Source: Roseibium aggregatum
GTDB taxonomy: Bacteria > Pseudomonadota > Alphaproteobacteria > Rhizobiales > Stappiaceae
Assembly (NCBI RefSeq): GCF_017309185.1
Contig: NZ_JAEKJZ010000002.1
Location: forward strand, 124,001 to 188,000
Direction of reading: 5' to 3'
DNA length: 64,000 nt
Translations under genes and position numbers: made by a program
Shown: one piece after another, positions 55,689 through 64,000 of the stretch
Layout of the letters: each line of letters begins with the position of its first letter
How positions within the stretch are numbered: the first letter of the stretch is position 1
The notes under the pieces: model-generated
The model's input: only the letters and a program-made list of their open reading frames with translations
What the model was told of the DNA's origin: nothing
The model's database searches: none

Positions 55689-57056
55689 TTACCCGTTTCC
55701 CATGCGGGCAAGCGCCATGCGAGTTGAAAAAGGCAGGTGGGAACATCCATGCCCGGCCGCTCCGTGGTCCTGACCGTCGGCAACCAGTGTCCGTGCGGAA
55801 AAGGCGTGGCTCGTTTCGTCCGGCGGCGTGAGACGGGGGCCCGCCGACACTTCACCGATGCCCCGGTTCCGCATGTTCACGGAAATGATCCGTTCGAAAC
55901 GGCCACCGGTAACTTCCCGGTCGGCTGCGAGCATCGCCTGCGCGACATCTTCATAATTCAGGGTCAAGGACGACAGCCGTCGCCAGGTTCCGGCCAAAGC
56001 GATGCCCATATAGTCCCGCGCGCCGGCAAGCGCTTCCGCGAACTCATCCGGATCCTTCCGATAGGCTTGGTCAAAGAGCGGTTGAATGATTGCGACATAG
56101 TCGGGATCGTTTTCAATCCTGTCCGACAGATCCTCCAGATGCACCGAAATGAGCCCCGCTTCCACCAGATTTTCGTGAAAGACATCGACCAGGATATCGA
56201 ACATTGCTCCGGTCAAAGGCTGCGACAGGTCGTGCTCGCTCGTCCAGCCGTCCTTGAATTCGAACAGGGTCCGATTGTTGGACGCCAGGCGCAATTGCTC
56301 CTGGTTTGAAACCTCCCCAAATCTGTTGAGATGGTTGAAAGTGTAAAGATTGCCGCGGCTTTCCGCCAACAGATCGTTCATCGGGGACTGGAAATGCATG
56401 AGCGAGATCAAGGAGACCAGGTCGGCCGCGGACTCGTGAAAGCCGAAATACTCCCCGTGAACGTCGTTCGTGTCCGGTATGCCGACCTCCTTGTAGATGA
56501 TGAGGTGCCCGACTTCATGAGACAGAACGTCAAAGCTGAGGCCGAAATTCACATGCGCGCCGCTTTCATGCTCGTAAGAGCCGATTTCCACCGAACCGAA
56601 GCCGGCAAAGGCGTTGTCCAGACCGCGCAGGAACAAGATCTCCAGCCGATCGTAATGGCCGGAGAAATGCCATTCGATCGGATGGCCGAAATAGCCCTCC
56701 CAGATATCCAGCGTGAACCGGATCGAGCCGTAGGCATGGGCTTGCTCAAACTGCGGCGTCCCGAATCTCAGGTGGTCGAAGTGGCCTTCCGGACCGGGCT
56801 GCGCCGGAGGACGGATAGGCCCCTCCCAGGGCGGCTTGAAATGAACGGTACGACCCGAATGCTGGTAATATCCGTAGGGACTCTCCTTGCCCACCGGATC
56901 GATCACATACATGCGGTCGTCGGACGGCCCCTGGCTGGCGCTGCCCGCCGGTGTCGAGACCCAGACCAGCTCAGGCGTTCCCTCGTCCTCGAGACTGGGT
57001 AGATTCGGGAACAGCAGAAACCGGGTTCCAGGATGCGGAACTGATTTTGGATCCAT
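55689..57056 (-). CDS. Zinc metalloprotease-like protein in the YcaO-TfuA cluster
   Basis: The 455-residue protein contains FDVLSHEVGHLIIYKEVG with the zinc motif HEVGH at about 180-184, and EYFGFHESAADLVSLI about 25 residues later, giving the third ligand Glu typical of gluzincins. No signal peptide is evident. The N-terminal third resembles no family I know. Its position between TfuA and the repeat protein suggests processing of the cluster's product. ATG 57056 was chosen; GTG 57107 is an alternative without a ribosome site. Confidence 0.75.
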   Translation of the reverse strand: MDPKSVPHPGTRFLLFPNLPSLEDEGTPELVWVSTPAGSASQGPSDDRMYVIDPVGKESPYGYYQHSGRTVHFKPPWEGPIRPPAQPGPEGHFDHLRFGTPQFEQAHAYGSIRFTLDIWEGYFGHPIEWHFSGHYDRLEILFLRGLDNAFAGFGSVEIGSYEHESGAHVNFGLSFDVLSHEVGHLIIYKEVGIPDTNDVHGEYFGFHESAADLVSLISLMHFQSPMNDLLAESRGNLYTFNHLNRFGEVSNQEQLRLASNNRTLFEFKDGWTSEHDLSQPLTGAMFDILVDVFHENLVEAGLISVHLEDLSDRIENDPDYVAIIQPLFDQAYRKDPDEFAEALAGARDYMGIALAGTWRRLSSLTLNYEDVAQAMLAADREVTGGRFERIISVNMRNRGIGEVSAGPRLTPPDETSHAFSARTLVADGQDHGAAGHGCSHLPFSTRMALARMGNG

Positions 57057-57133
57057 GGGCTTTTTCTGCTTTCTCTTGTTCCGCAATCGCCGGCAGGGTG
57101 ACCGCACCGCGTGCTTGTGCCAAGCGAAACAGA

Positions 57134-58474
57134 CTATGGCTCATCTGACCGGGTCAGACTTTGCCGAAAAGAGTATTCCCGGGCGATCATTGAATCAAAA
57201 TTGCTGCGATCTTCAATGTCAATCATCTTCAGATGATCATCAATACTTTCAGGCAAGGGTTGTCCGAGACAGGTTTCGAAGTACCAAAGCCGAAGACCGG
57301 CAACGGAAAACCCGCCGTCCAGGGTATCTTCTTCTCCAACCGGCGATTGATCCATAGCGGATTTCAATCCGGCCCTGTGGGCCAGCTCTTCGTAGGTGCC
57401 GTCAATTTTCAGTTCCGCGAGCAGAAACTGCGGGGCGCTGGACGCGACATACCGGCCAAGCGCATCGATACGGGCCTCCTCTGTAATCAGCGCATGAAGA
57501 CCGGTCTCGTCGAGCCCGTTCCGCTCGCACCAGGATCTGAGGTCTCGGGTTGAATAAAGTCCGCGGTTCTCGCGGAATTTACGAAGCGTTCCGGGGAAAT
57601 CCCCTTCCCCGGCTGTGGTTCCGCCTCCGCCCGGTTCGCTTGCCAGAAAACGTCCGGCGGCCCTGCGCCTGATGGCGCAATAGGAGTCGGGTTGCAGGCG
57701 CAGTTCGTCCAGAACCGCCACGCCCGTCCGGGCCTCCGGCGGGTTCGACGGGGTTGCATTGACCAGCCGGTCCCACATCACTGTCCATTCGAAAGCAAAA
57801 GACGGGACAGCCGGCCTGTCTCCCTGCGCGAGCCAGCTGGATACCGCATCGAGAAGCGCCAGCGCGTCTTCCTTTTTCTGATCGACCCGGCCTGTCGCCA
57901 GCCAGTTCTCCAGAGCCTGCCCGGCTTCGCTCATGTCCTCCAGACCCGCTACTGCCTCAAGCAGAGTGGTCCACTTTCGCTCGGGATAATAGGAGGATTT
58001 GGCGATATCGGCGAAACGGGACGCGGAACGCTCGTCCAGAATATGCTCGGCGACGGCCTTCCTCAACGTGGCGCGAATATTGACCATGGGTTCGCAAAGC
58101 GAGGGATATCCCAGTTCCGCGGGCCCGTGCAGCACCGCCACCTCGTCGTCGTCCTGAAGCGACCCGTCGCGAAAGGCCTCAAAGATATCGCCGACGCCGA
58201 CCATCCCGAACTTGCAGAGTTCCGTGGCTCGAAGCGCGCCCATGCTGGATGCTCCGAAAACGGCGACGCCTTGCTCGATGGCCCACAGGATCTCCTTGTG
58301 CCAGACGGACGCCGCCCCCTGGAAATACCCGTCGATCAGACCGATGACCGATGGCCCGGATTGAGCGGCGAGATAGATATCGCCCATCTGGGCCGGCGGC
58401 CGGACGTCCGCCTCGAGCCGGCTGTCAATCTCGGCCTTGCTGATCGTCGGCCCGGCAAACAGGATCGTCTTCAT
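57134..58474 (-). CDS. TfuA-domain protein
   Basis: The 446-residue protein starts ILFAGPTISKAEIDSRL and has PPAQMGDIYLAAQSGPSVIGLIDGYFQGAASVWHKEILWAIEQGVAVFGASSMGALRATEL, the diagnostic TfuA core. TfuA proteins assist YcaO enzymes, and such pairs install backbone thioamides, for example on methyl-coenzyme M reductase and in thioviridamide-type peptides. The C-terminal ~200 residues are an extra part. It starts 3 bases after the YcaO stop, so they are cotranscribed. The gene name is left open because the product here is unknown. Confidence 0.93.
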   Translation of the reverse strand: MKTILFAGPTISKAEIDSRLEADVRPPAQMGDIYLAAQSGPSVIGLIDGYFQGAASVWHKEILWAIEQGVAVFGASSMGALRATELCKFGMVGVGDIFEAFRDGSLQDDDEVAVLHGPAELGYPSLCEPMVNIRATLRKAVAEHILDERSASRFADIAKSSYYPERKWTTLLEAVAGLEDMSEAGQALENWLATGRVDQKKEDALALLDAVSSWLAQGDRPAVPSFAFEWTVMWDRLVNATPSNPPEARTGVAVLDELRLQPDSYCAIRRRAAGRFLASEPGGGGTTAGEGDFPGTLRKFRENRGLYSTRDLRSWCERNGLDETGLHALITEEARIDALGRYVASSAPQFLLAELKIDGTYEELAHRAGLKSAMDQSPVGEEDTLDGGFSVAGLRLWYFETCLGQPLPESIDDHLKMIDIEDRSNFDSMIAREYSFRQSLTRSDEP

Positions 58475-58477
58475 GCG

Positions 58478-59695
58478 TCAGGCGTGTCCGGCACGCAGTC
58501 CCGGCAGGTAATCTTCGTGATCGTCCGGGCCTTCAAGGCCCGGGATGACGATCCTGACCACCGGTATCTGAAAGGCGTCGTTCGTGAGATCGACGCACAG
58601 CACCTTTTCAATACCCGCCTTGCCCAGTCTATCCAGCATCGTTTCAACGTCACTTTCGAAACTGTCGCCGGATCGGTCCACGAAGCGCGCAAAATCAAGA
58701 GGCTTCGGGGAGAACAGATCCATGAGCCTTCTGGCATGATTGTTTTTCTCTGTAATTTCATCTGCCTGGTATTCGCTCCGCCCAAGGTCGTCACGGGCGC
58801 CGGCGATATAGTTTGTCCTGACCTGTATGGCTTCGGTTATTGCCCGTGAAACCGCGATTGCCGGATCCAGATGGCACCCCGCCCCGCCGCCGGAATGGCC
58901 CAAGGGGACCTGCTCATCGACAATCAGGCAATAAAATGCCGGAATACCCACGTCACTGGTCATATCCCAGATGCCGGCCGCGAAGCCCGCCCGGCGCAGG
59001 GCTTGGAGGGAAACGAGGCACTCCGGGTCCGCAATCGTCGAAAGGTCAATTCGCGTCGTGGCGCGGGCCTTATCGGAAAGCCGGTTCCACAGGCTGTTGG
59101 CGTCCCGCTCCACAACCTCACAAATGCCGTGGGCAATCGCCTCAAGGATGTGATTTCCCGAGGCAAGTCCGTTCGTGCAGGACACAAAACACCCGCTTCC
59201 GGTGATGGCCGGCACCGTATAATTGGAGTGGACCATTTCAAACGGGAGCCAAACCGCTGTGCCTGTTGAAAGCTCCCGGCCTTCGATCCAGAAGATCCGG
59301 CGGTCCGGATGCCACGCACCTGACTTCAACTTGGGCAAGGCGTCCACGTCGACCAGATCATGATGAGCGGAAAACTCGTTGTAACTGCCGAATTTCAACG
59401 GCAGGACAATCCGCTCCGCGTGATAGTTTTCAATTGCCTCCATGGCGGCCGACGCCATGGCTGCGTCCAGAGACGTGCCTTTACCCTGCGAAATCGAAAC
59501 CGACCTAGAGTTTGGGCGTACGGCCGAGACGACGGGCACGCCTATCCGGTCGAGACCGGTGAGATTCGCCAGCCTGGTAATGCCCATCTCGTCCAGAAAG
59601 GGCTTCACCTTTGCCAGCGTGCGCCCGGGAGGCACGGTTCTGTGTGTGCCTTCCCTATAGCGCTTGGCGGAATTGTCGAGTTCCTGAACGGGCAT
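58478..59695 (-). CDS. YcaO-domain cyclodehydratase/thioamidation protein
   Basis: The 405-residue protein starts RTVPPGRTLAKVKPFLDEMGITRLANLTGLDRIGVPVVSAVRPNSRSVSISQGKG, as in the YcaO family. ATP-binding acidic motifs are AAMEAIENYHAER, EAIAHGICEVVERDA and RAITEAIQVR. YcaO enzymes phosphorylate peptide amide oxygen and form azolines, or thioamides with a TfuA partner. No ThiF-like or azoline oxidase gene is adjacent, which favours thioamide rather than azole chemistry. ATG 59695 follows GGAAGAAC. Confidence 0.94.
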   Translation of the reverse strand: MPVQELDNSAKRYREGTHRTVPPGRTLAKVKPFLDEMGITRLANLTGLDRIGVPVVSAVRPNSRSVSISQGKGTSLDAAMASAAMEAIENYHAERIVLPLKFGSYNEFSAHHDLVDVDALPKLKSGAWHPDRRIFWIEGRELSTGTAVWLPFEMVHSNYTVPAITGSGCFVSCTNGLASGNHILEAIAHGICEVVERDANSLWNRLSDKARATTRIDLSTIADPECLVSLQALRRAGFAAGIWDMTSDVGIPAFYCLIVDEQVPLGHSGGGAGCHLDPAIAVSRAITEAIQVRTNYIAGARDDLGRSEYQADEITEKNNHARRLMDLFSPKPLDFARFVDRSGDSFESDVETMLDRLGKAGIEKVLCVDLTNDAFQIPVVRIVIPGLEGPDDHEDYLPGLRAGHA

Positions 59696-59841
59696 GTTCT
59701 TCCATTGGCTTGTTGCCGGAAGAACATCTCACACCGCATGAAATGACAATGCAATACGCATCGGTTTTTTCACCGAAACACGCGAAAGCATCGCACGGTC
59801 GACACACCGGGATGCTTCACATGCGATTGCCCTGGAGCGGC

Positions 59842-62800
59842 TTATTCCGCGGCAGCAAGGAACTCCTTCGCGGTGTCGGCCTGGTGGTTGCCGCCATCGC
59901 CGCTCTTGTTGAACCGTTCCAGCAGCGCCTGACGCTTTTCCGCAGCTTTCTTGAGGTTGGCTTCCTTGACCGGGCCAAACCCGCGGATCATGTCCGGGAT
60001 ACGGGCAACCTCAACCAGAAGGCCGTAATCGCCATCCGGCAAGCGATTGAGGAGCCTCGCGATATCCGCCTCATAGCTGGCGATCAGCGCCCGCTCCGCC
60101 TTGCGCTCCGCGGTCCGGCCGAACGGATCGTACCATTTGCCACGAGCGCCCTTGAACTTCGCAAGCAATGAGAAAGCACTGAAGACCCAGGGACCAAAGG
60201 CGATTTTTTCCGGGCGTCCGGTTTTCGGGTCCTTGCGATGAGCAAGGATCGGCGGGGCGAGATGAACCTTGAGTTTCTTCGGATCCTCGAACCGCTGCGC
60301 GATCTTTGTCCTGAAAGCCGGATCGGAGTAAAGCCGCGCGACCTCGTATTCGTCCTTGTAGGCCATGACCTTGAAGAGCATGTCCGCCACGGTCCGTGTC
60401 AGACGCAGGGTTCCCGCACCGTGCGCCTCGTCCTGCGCCTTCACCTTCGCCACAAGATCCGAATAGCGCGCCGCATAGGCCGCGTTCTGATAGGCGGTCA
60501 GTTCCTTCGCATTGAAGGCGATCTTCTCGTCCAGTGTGAAGGTCTCGGGTTTTGCTTCCGGCGGCAGCGCCATGAGGAGCTTGTCCGCGTTCGCCGCGAG
60601 CACCCGCCCGGCCCGGAAGGCCTTGATGTTGTTGGCAACGGCGGCGCCGTTCAGCTCCAGCGCGGTTTCGATCGCCTCGCCCGACACCGGCAGCGCGCCG
60701 CTCTGATAGGCCATGCCGACGAGCATCATGTTGGCATAGATCGCGTCGCCCAGGAGTTTTTCGGCGATATCGGCCGCATTGACCGGCAGATAGGTTCCCG
60801 ATGCCGCGCGCAGGGCCTCGTCCATGCGCATCTCGTCGAAGGAAAGGGTCTGCTTCAGCACGAACTCGGCCGTCGGCGCCACCTTGGTGTTGGCAACCGT
60901 CAGGGTCTGGCCGCGATGGGCAAGCGTCAGCTGGTCCGCGTTGCTGGCGACCACCATGTCGCTGGCGATCAGAAGATCGAGACTTGCCGCCGGAACCCTT
61001 GGCCCCTCGATGGCCCTGTCGCTGGCGGCAAAGCGCACGTGAGAGGTCACCGGCCCCCCCTTCTGGGCAAGACCGGTCATGTCCAGTGTGGAGGCCTGCT
61101 TGCCGTCGACATGAGCCGCCATGGCGAGCACCGCGCTGATCGTGGTGACGCCCATGCCGCCGATTCCCGCGATGAGCGCGTTCTGCGTACGCTCCAGAGA
61201 GGCCAGCTCCGGCTGAGGCAATTCCTCGGCCAGCGCATCGATATCGACATCCGCCTTCTTCGGCTTCTTCAGCGCGGCCCCTTCCACTTCCACGAAGGAC
61301 GGGCAGAAGCCCTTGATGCACGAAAAGTCCTTGTTGCAGCTTGACTGGTTGATGACCCGCTTTTCGCCAAACGGAGTCGCCAGAGGCTCGACCGACAGGC
61401 AGTTGGACTGGACCGAGCAGTCGCCGCAGCCTTCGCAAACCCGGTCGTTGATGAACAGCCGCATGTCCGGATCGGGAAACTGTCCACGCTTGCGCCGGCG
61501 GCGCTTTTCCGCCGCGCAGGTCTGCTCGTAGACGATCACGGACACGCCCTTGTAGGTCTGCAGGTCTTCCTGCACATCCATCAGCTCGTCCCGGTGGAAG
61601 ATCTTTGTACCGGGTGCGAGATTTGACCAGGAACCGTAGTTTTCCGGGGTTTCCGAAACCACCGCAATGCGCTCGACGCCTTCGGCTTCCAGTTGGCGCG
61701 TGATCTGCTCGACGCTGAGCTGACCGTCGACCTTCTGACCGCCGGTCATGGCGACCGCGTCGTTGTAGAGAATCTTGTAGGTGATCGGTATGTTGGAGGC
61801 GAGCGCCTGTCGGATCGCCAGGATGCCGGAATGAAAGTAAGTGCCGTCGCCCACATTGGCGAAGACATGGCTGTCTCCGGAAAACGGCTGCTGGCCGACC
61901 CAGAGAATACCTTCGCCGCCCATTGCGATCTGGCCCTCGGTGGACCGGCCCGCCATTTCCGTCATCGCATGGCAGCCGATACCCGGCATCGAGCGGGACC
62001 CTTCCGGGGTTCTGGTGGAAGTCGAATGCGGGCAGCCGGAACAGAAATAGGGAATGCGGGCAGCCCGTTCCGCATGGCCTTGCGCCCACATCGCCTGTTT
62101 GGTCATCCGGGTCGCCACCGCACGCATGTCGTCGGAGACCATGTCCTGCGGCAGCCAGGCCGTCAGCCCCTCGATCAGCTCGCCGACGGAAAGTTCCAGC
62201 ACGTCGGAGAGGAAATGCGATCCGTCCGGGCGGCGCTTGCCCCAGATCTCCGGGCGGCTCATGTCCGGCCAATGATAGGAGATGTCCTTGATCTGCGGCT
62301 CCATGAAGGCCCGTTTGTGCTCAACGACAAGAAGACGTTCCGTGCCGCGCGCGAAATCCCTCAGGCCGGTGGGTTCGAGCGGCCAGGTCATGGCAACCTT
62401 GTAGACGCCGAGCCCCATCGCCCGGGCCCTGTCTTCGTCGATGCCCATCAGATCGAGCGCCTGCAGCAGGTCCCGGTAGGCCTTGCCGGTGGTGACGATG
62501 CCGAATTTCGCATTGTCACGCATTCCGAAGGCCACCCGGTCGAGACCGTTGGTGCGCACATAGTTTTGCGCGGCCGGAATCCGCAGATCCCGCACCAGGC
62601 GTTCCGTCTCAAGCCTGTTGCCAAGCAGAAGATCGCGGTTCTGACGGTAGTCCTTGCGCGGATCGCCTTCCAGCGGCCGGACGAGCTGCAAACGGCCAGG
62701 CGTAATGTCGATCGTCGCGGACGCATCCATGGTGTCGGCGACACAGATCAGCGCGGTCCACAGGCTGGTGAAACGCGACATTTCCAGGCCGTGTAGGCCG

Positions 62801-63363
62801 AAGTCGAGAACTTCCTGGATATCGGAGGGATTGAGCACGGGCATTTCGGCATGCTCGAAAAAGAACTCGCTCTGAGCCGGCAGTATGGAGGACTTCGCCA
62901 GATGGTCGTCGCCGGCCAGCGCCAGCACGCCACCGTTGCGGTCGGTGCCGGAGGCATTCGCCTGCTTGAGCGCGTCACCGGCCCGGTCCACGCCCGGAGC
63001 CTTGCCGTACCAGATGCCGAAGACGCCGTCATAGTCTGTTGCCCGGCCGATCCCGCCCTCTCCGCGCAGCTTCTGGCTGCCCCAGACAGCAGTCGCGCCG
63101 AGTTCCTCGTTCACGCCCGGCTTGAAGACCGCGTCGATGGCCTTCAGGTAGCGCTTGGCCCGCATCAGTTCCGTGTCGTAGCCGGCCAGAGGAGAACCGC
63201 GATAGCCGGAGATAAAGGCGCCGGTCTTCAGGCCCGCCTGCCTGTCCAGCCGCGCCCGGTCCAGAACAATGCGAACAAGCGCCTGTATGCCGGTCAGATA
63301 AACCCGCCCGCCCGTGGCGACATATTTGTCTTCCAGCGTCACGGTTGGCACATGCACATTCAT
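59842..63363 (-). CDS. Indolepyruvate ferredoxin oxidoreductase family protein (fused alpha-gamma)
   Basis: The 1173-residue protein has a TPP-binding first part (GDDHLAKSSILPAQSEFFFEHAEMP, then GDSHVFANVGDGTYFHSGILAIRQA), a ferredoxin-type cluster region (CEGCGDCSVQSNC, then CNKDFSCIKGFCPSF) and a gamma domain with LIAGIGGMGVTTISAVLAMAAH. This single-chain form is common in alphaproteobacteria. It decarboxylates aryl- or 2-oxo acids to acyl-CoA with ferredoxin as acceptor. ATG 63363 follows AAGGAGG. A divergent Lrp gene probably controls it. Confidence 0.94.
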   Translation of the reverse strand: MNVHVPTVTLEDKYVATGGRVYLTGIQALVRIVLDRARLDRQAGLKTGAFISGYRGSPLAGYDTELMRAKRYLKAIDAVFKPGVNEELGATAVWGSQKLRGEGGIGRATDYDGVFGIWYGKAPGVDRAGDALKQANASGTDRNGGVLALAGDDHLAKSSILPAQSEFFFEHAEMPVLNPSDIQEVLDFGLHGLEMSRFTSLWTALICVADTMDASATIDITPGRLQLVRPLEGDPRKDYRQNRDLLLGNRLETERLVRDLRIPAAQNYVRTNGLDRVAFGMRDNAKFGIVTTGKAYRDLLQALDLMGIDEDRARAMGLGVYKVAMTWPLEPTGLRDFARGTERLLVVEHKRAFMEPQIKDISYHWPDMSRPEIWGKRRPDGSHFLSDVLELSVGELIEGLTAWLPQDMVSDDMRAVATRMTKQAMWAQGHAERAARIPYFCSGCPHSTSTRTPEGSRSMPGIGCHAMTEMAGRSTEGQIAMGGEGILWVGQQPFSGDSHVFANVGDGTYFHSGILAIRQALASNIPITYKILYNDAVAMTGGQKVDGQLSVEQITRQLEAEGVERIAVVSETPENYGSWSNLAPGTKIFHRDELMDVQEDLQTYKGVSVIVYEQTCAAEKRRRRKRGQFPDPDMRLFINDRVCEGCGDCSVQSNCLSVEPLATPFGEKRVINQSSCNKDFSCIKGFCPSFVEVEGAALKKPKKADVDIDALAEELPQPELASLERTQNALIAGIGGMGVTTISAVLAMAAHVDGKQASTLDMTGLAQKGGPVTSHVRFAASDRAIEGPRVPAASLDLLIASDMVVASNADQLTLAHRGQTLTVANTKVAPTAEFVLKQTLSFDEMRMDEALRAASGTYLPVNAADIAEKLLGDAIYANMMLVGMAYQSGALPVSGEAIETALELNGAAVANNIKAFRAGRVLAANADKLLMALPPEAKPETFTLDEKIAFNAKELTAYQNAAYAARYSDLVAKVKAQDEAHGAGTLRLTRTVADMLFKVMAYKDEYEVARLYSDPAFRTKIAQRFEDPKKLKVHLAPPILAHRKDPKTGRPEKIAFGPWVFSAFSLLAKFKGARGKWYDPFGRTAERKAERALIASYEADIARLLNRLPDGDYGLLVEVARIPDMIRGFGPVKEANLKKAAEKRQALLERFNKSGDGGNHQADTAKEFLAAAE

Positions 63364-63512
63364 CCGACGTCCTCCTTAACGGCCACATGGCTCGGCCGCG
63401 CTCTCCCGCGCAGGCTACTGTTCAGATTAATATCATCCTTTTCTCACGCAATTTCTGTGCTATCGTGACAATAATCCATCCAGAGGCAGAATAAATTTTT
63501 CCCAAATAACCG
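63364..63512. promoter_or_regulatory. Divergent promoter region, oxidoreductase and Lrp genes
   Basis: A 149-base gap between divergent starts is AT-rich at 63420-63500 (AATATCATCC, ACAATAATCC, AATAAATTTTTCC). It is the natural binding place for the Lrp-type regulator. Confidence 0.55.
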
Positions 63513-63992
63513 ATGACCGACAAATATCTTCTCGACTCTTCCGATATTCGCGTTCTCCGCGTGCTGCAACGGGATGCTTCCCTTTCCATTGCGGAGGTCG
63601 CCAAGGAAGCCGGCATGAGCCAAACCCCTTGCTGGCGCCGGATAAAACGGCTCAAGGAACAGGGAATCATCCGGCAGATCACAGCGATTATAGACCGGGA
63701 ATCGGTCGGTTTGGGCTTTGTCGCCTATTCTTTTGTCAAATTGGCGGTGCCGAGCCGGGAAAACATGGAAACCTTCGACAAGCTGGTGCATCACTGGCCG
63801 GAGGTCGTGACCTGTGAGCGTATCACCGGCGCGGTCGACTATCTGATCAAGGTGGTCACCGACGACATCAAGACCTATGACAACTTCCTGCGCCTTAAAC
63901 TCCTCGACAACACCCTGGTCTCCGACGTGCAGTCGCGCATCGTCGTCAACACGGTCAAGGATACGGTGGCATTGCCCTTGCGGGAAAACTGA
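63513..63992 (+). CDS. Lrp/AsnC family transcriptional regulator
   Basis: The 159-residue protein has an N-terminal helix-turn-helix (SSDIRVLRVLQRDASLSIAEVAKEAGMSQTPCWRRIKRLKEQGII) and a C-terminal RAM sensor domain (VVTCERITGAVDYLIKVVTDDIKTYDNFLRLKLLDNTLVSDVQSRIVVNTVKDTVALP). It is divergent from the indolepyruvate oxidoreductase gene and is the likely regulator of aromatic or branched amino-acid breakdown through it. Confidence 0.94.
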   Translation: MTDKYLLDSSDIRVLRVLQRDASLSIAEVAKEAGMSQTPCWRRIKRLKEQGIIRQITAIIDRESVGLGFVAYSFVKLAVPSRENMETFDKLVHHWPEVVTCERITGAVDYLIKVVTDDIKTYDNFLRLKLLDNTLVSDVQSRIVVNTVKDTVALPLREN

Positions 63993-64000
63993 CGCCCGGT

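Overview
The window is a dense, high-GC bacterial chromosome segment with about 55 protein genes, no rRNA or tRNA that I can see, and short intergenic gaps. Gene content (ornithine decarboxylase plus homospermidine synthase, an ArsR-methyltransferase regulator ahead of metF-metH, a BKACE/FAD-oxidase catabolic operon, a fused indolepyruvate ferredoxin oxidoreductase, DUF2336, GFA and NIPSNAP proteins) suggests an alphaproteobacterium, probably of the Hyphomicrobiales and perhaps Stappiaceae-like. This placement is an inference from gene content, not from a marker gene. || Layout. 1-3.2 kb: ABC uptake parts (BMP-type nucleoside/sugar and amino-acid binding proteins) and a proline-rich SH3 protein. 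3.4-8.7 kb: a leftward catabolic block (class III aminotransferase, BKACE, GNAT, FAD amine/amino-acid oxidase, RidA) and a VOC protein. Two copies of a palindromic intergenic repeat lie on either side of the aminotransferase-VOC stretch. 9.2-11.6 kb: an ABC export pair. 11.6-15.4 kb: a lower-GC accessory island with a broken VOC copy, a protein resembling pPIWI-associated nuclease proteins, and a large GHKL ATPase-nuclease, arranged convergently; this is a candidate defence locus. 15.5-19.6 kb: a flavin monooxygenase and an AcoR-like regulator with degenerate AAA+ motifs, separated by an IS5-like MITE that supplies the regulator's stop codon. 20-26 kb: small envelope/stress proteins (Kbp/YgaU-like) and a polyamine operon (ornithine decarboxylase, GNAT, homospermidine synthase with a 200-residue histone-H1-like tail). 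26.4-36 kb: flavin/GST/VOC/GFA detoxification genes, an eight-EF-hand protein divergent from a two-component system whose sensor has eight consecutive aspartates, cupin, monooxygenase and NIPSNAP genes. 36.3-43.5 kb: an ArsR regulator, an unannotated 51-residue gene with promoter, operator-like repeats and terminator, then metH, metF and their SahR-like regulator with a perfect palindromic operator. 43.8-50 kb: a periplasmic HAD phosphatase with an octahaem cytochrome, an outer-membrane barrel, two glycosyltransferases and a DUF2336 protein. 52-54.3 kb: a nucleotidyl cyclase-TPR protein coupled to a GNAT. 54.5-59.7 kb: a leftward YcaO-TfuA cluster with a zinc-protease-like protein, a protein ending in six YSGGKA repeats and a small unknown. 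59.8-64 kb: indolepyruvate ferredoxin oxidoreductase and a divergent Lrp regulator. || The most promising undescribed system is the YcaO-TfuA cluster: a backbone-modifying enzyme pair (thioamide chemistry in characterised relatives) next to a candidate repeat substrate and a candidate protease. The second is the GHKL ATPase-nuclease and nuclease-like pair at 12.0-14.9 kb. Coordinates of starts were chosen from visible ribosome binding sites; functions are read from motifs and remembered family features, not from database searches.
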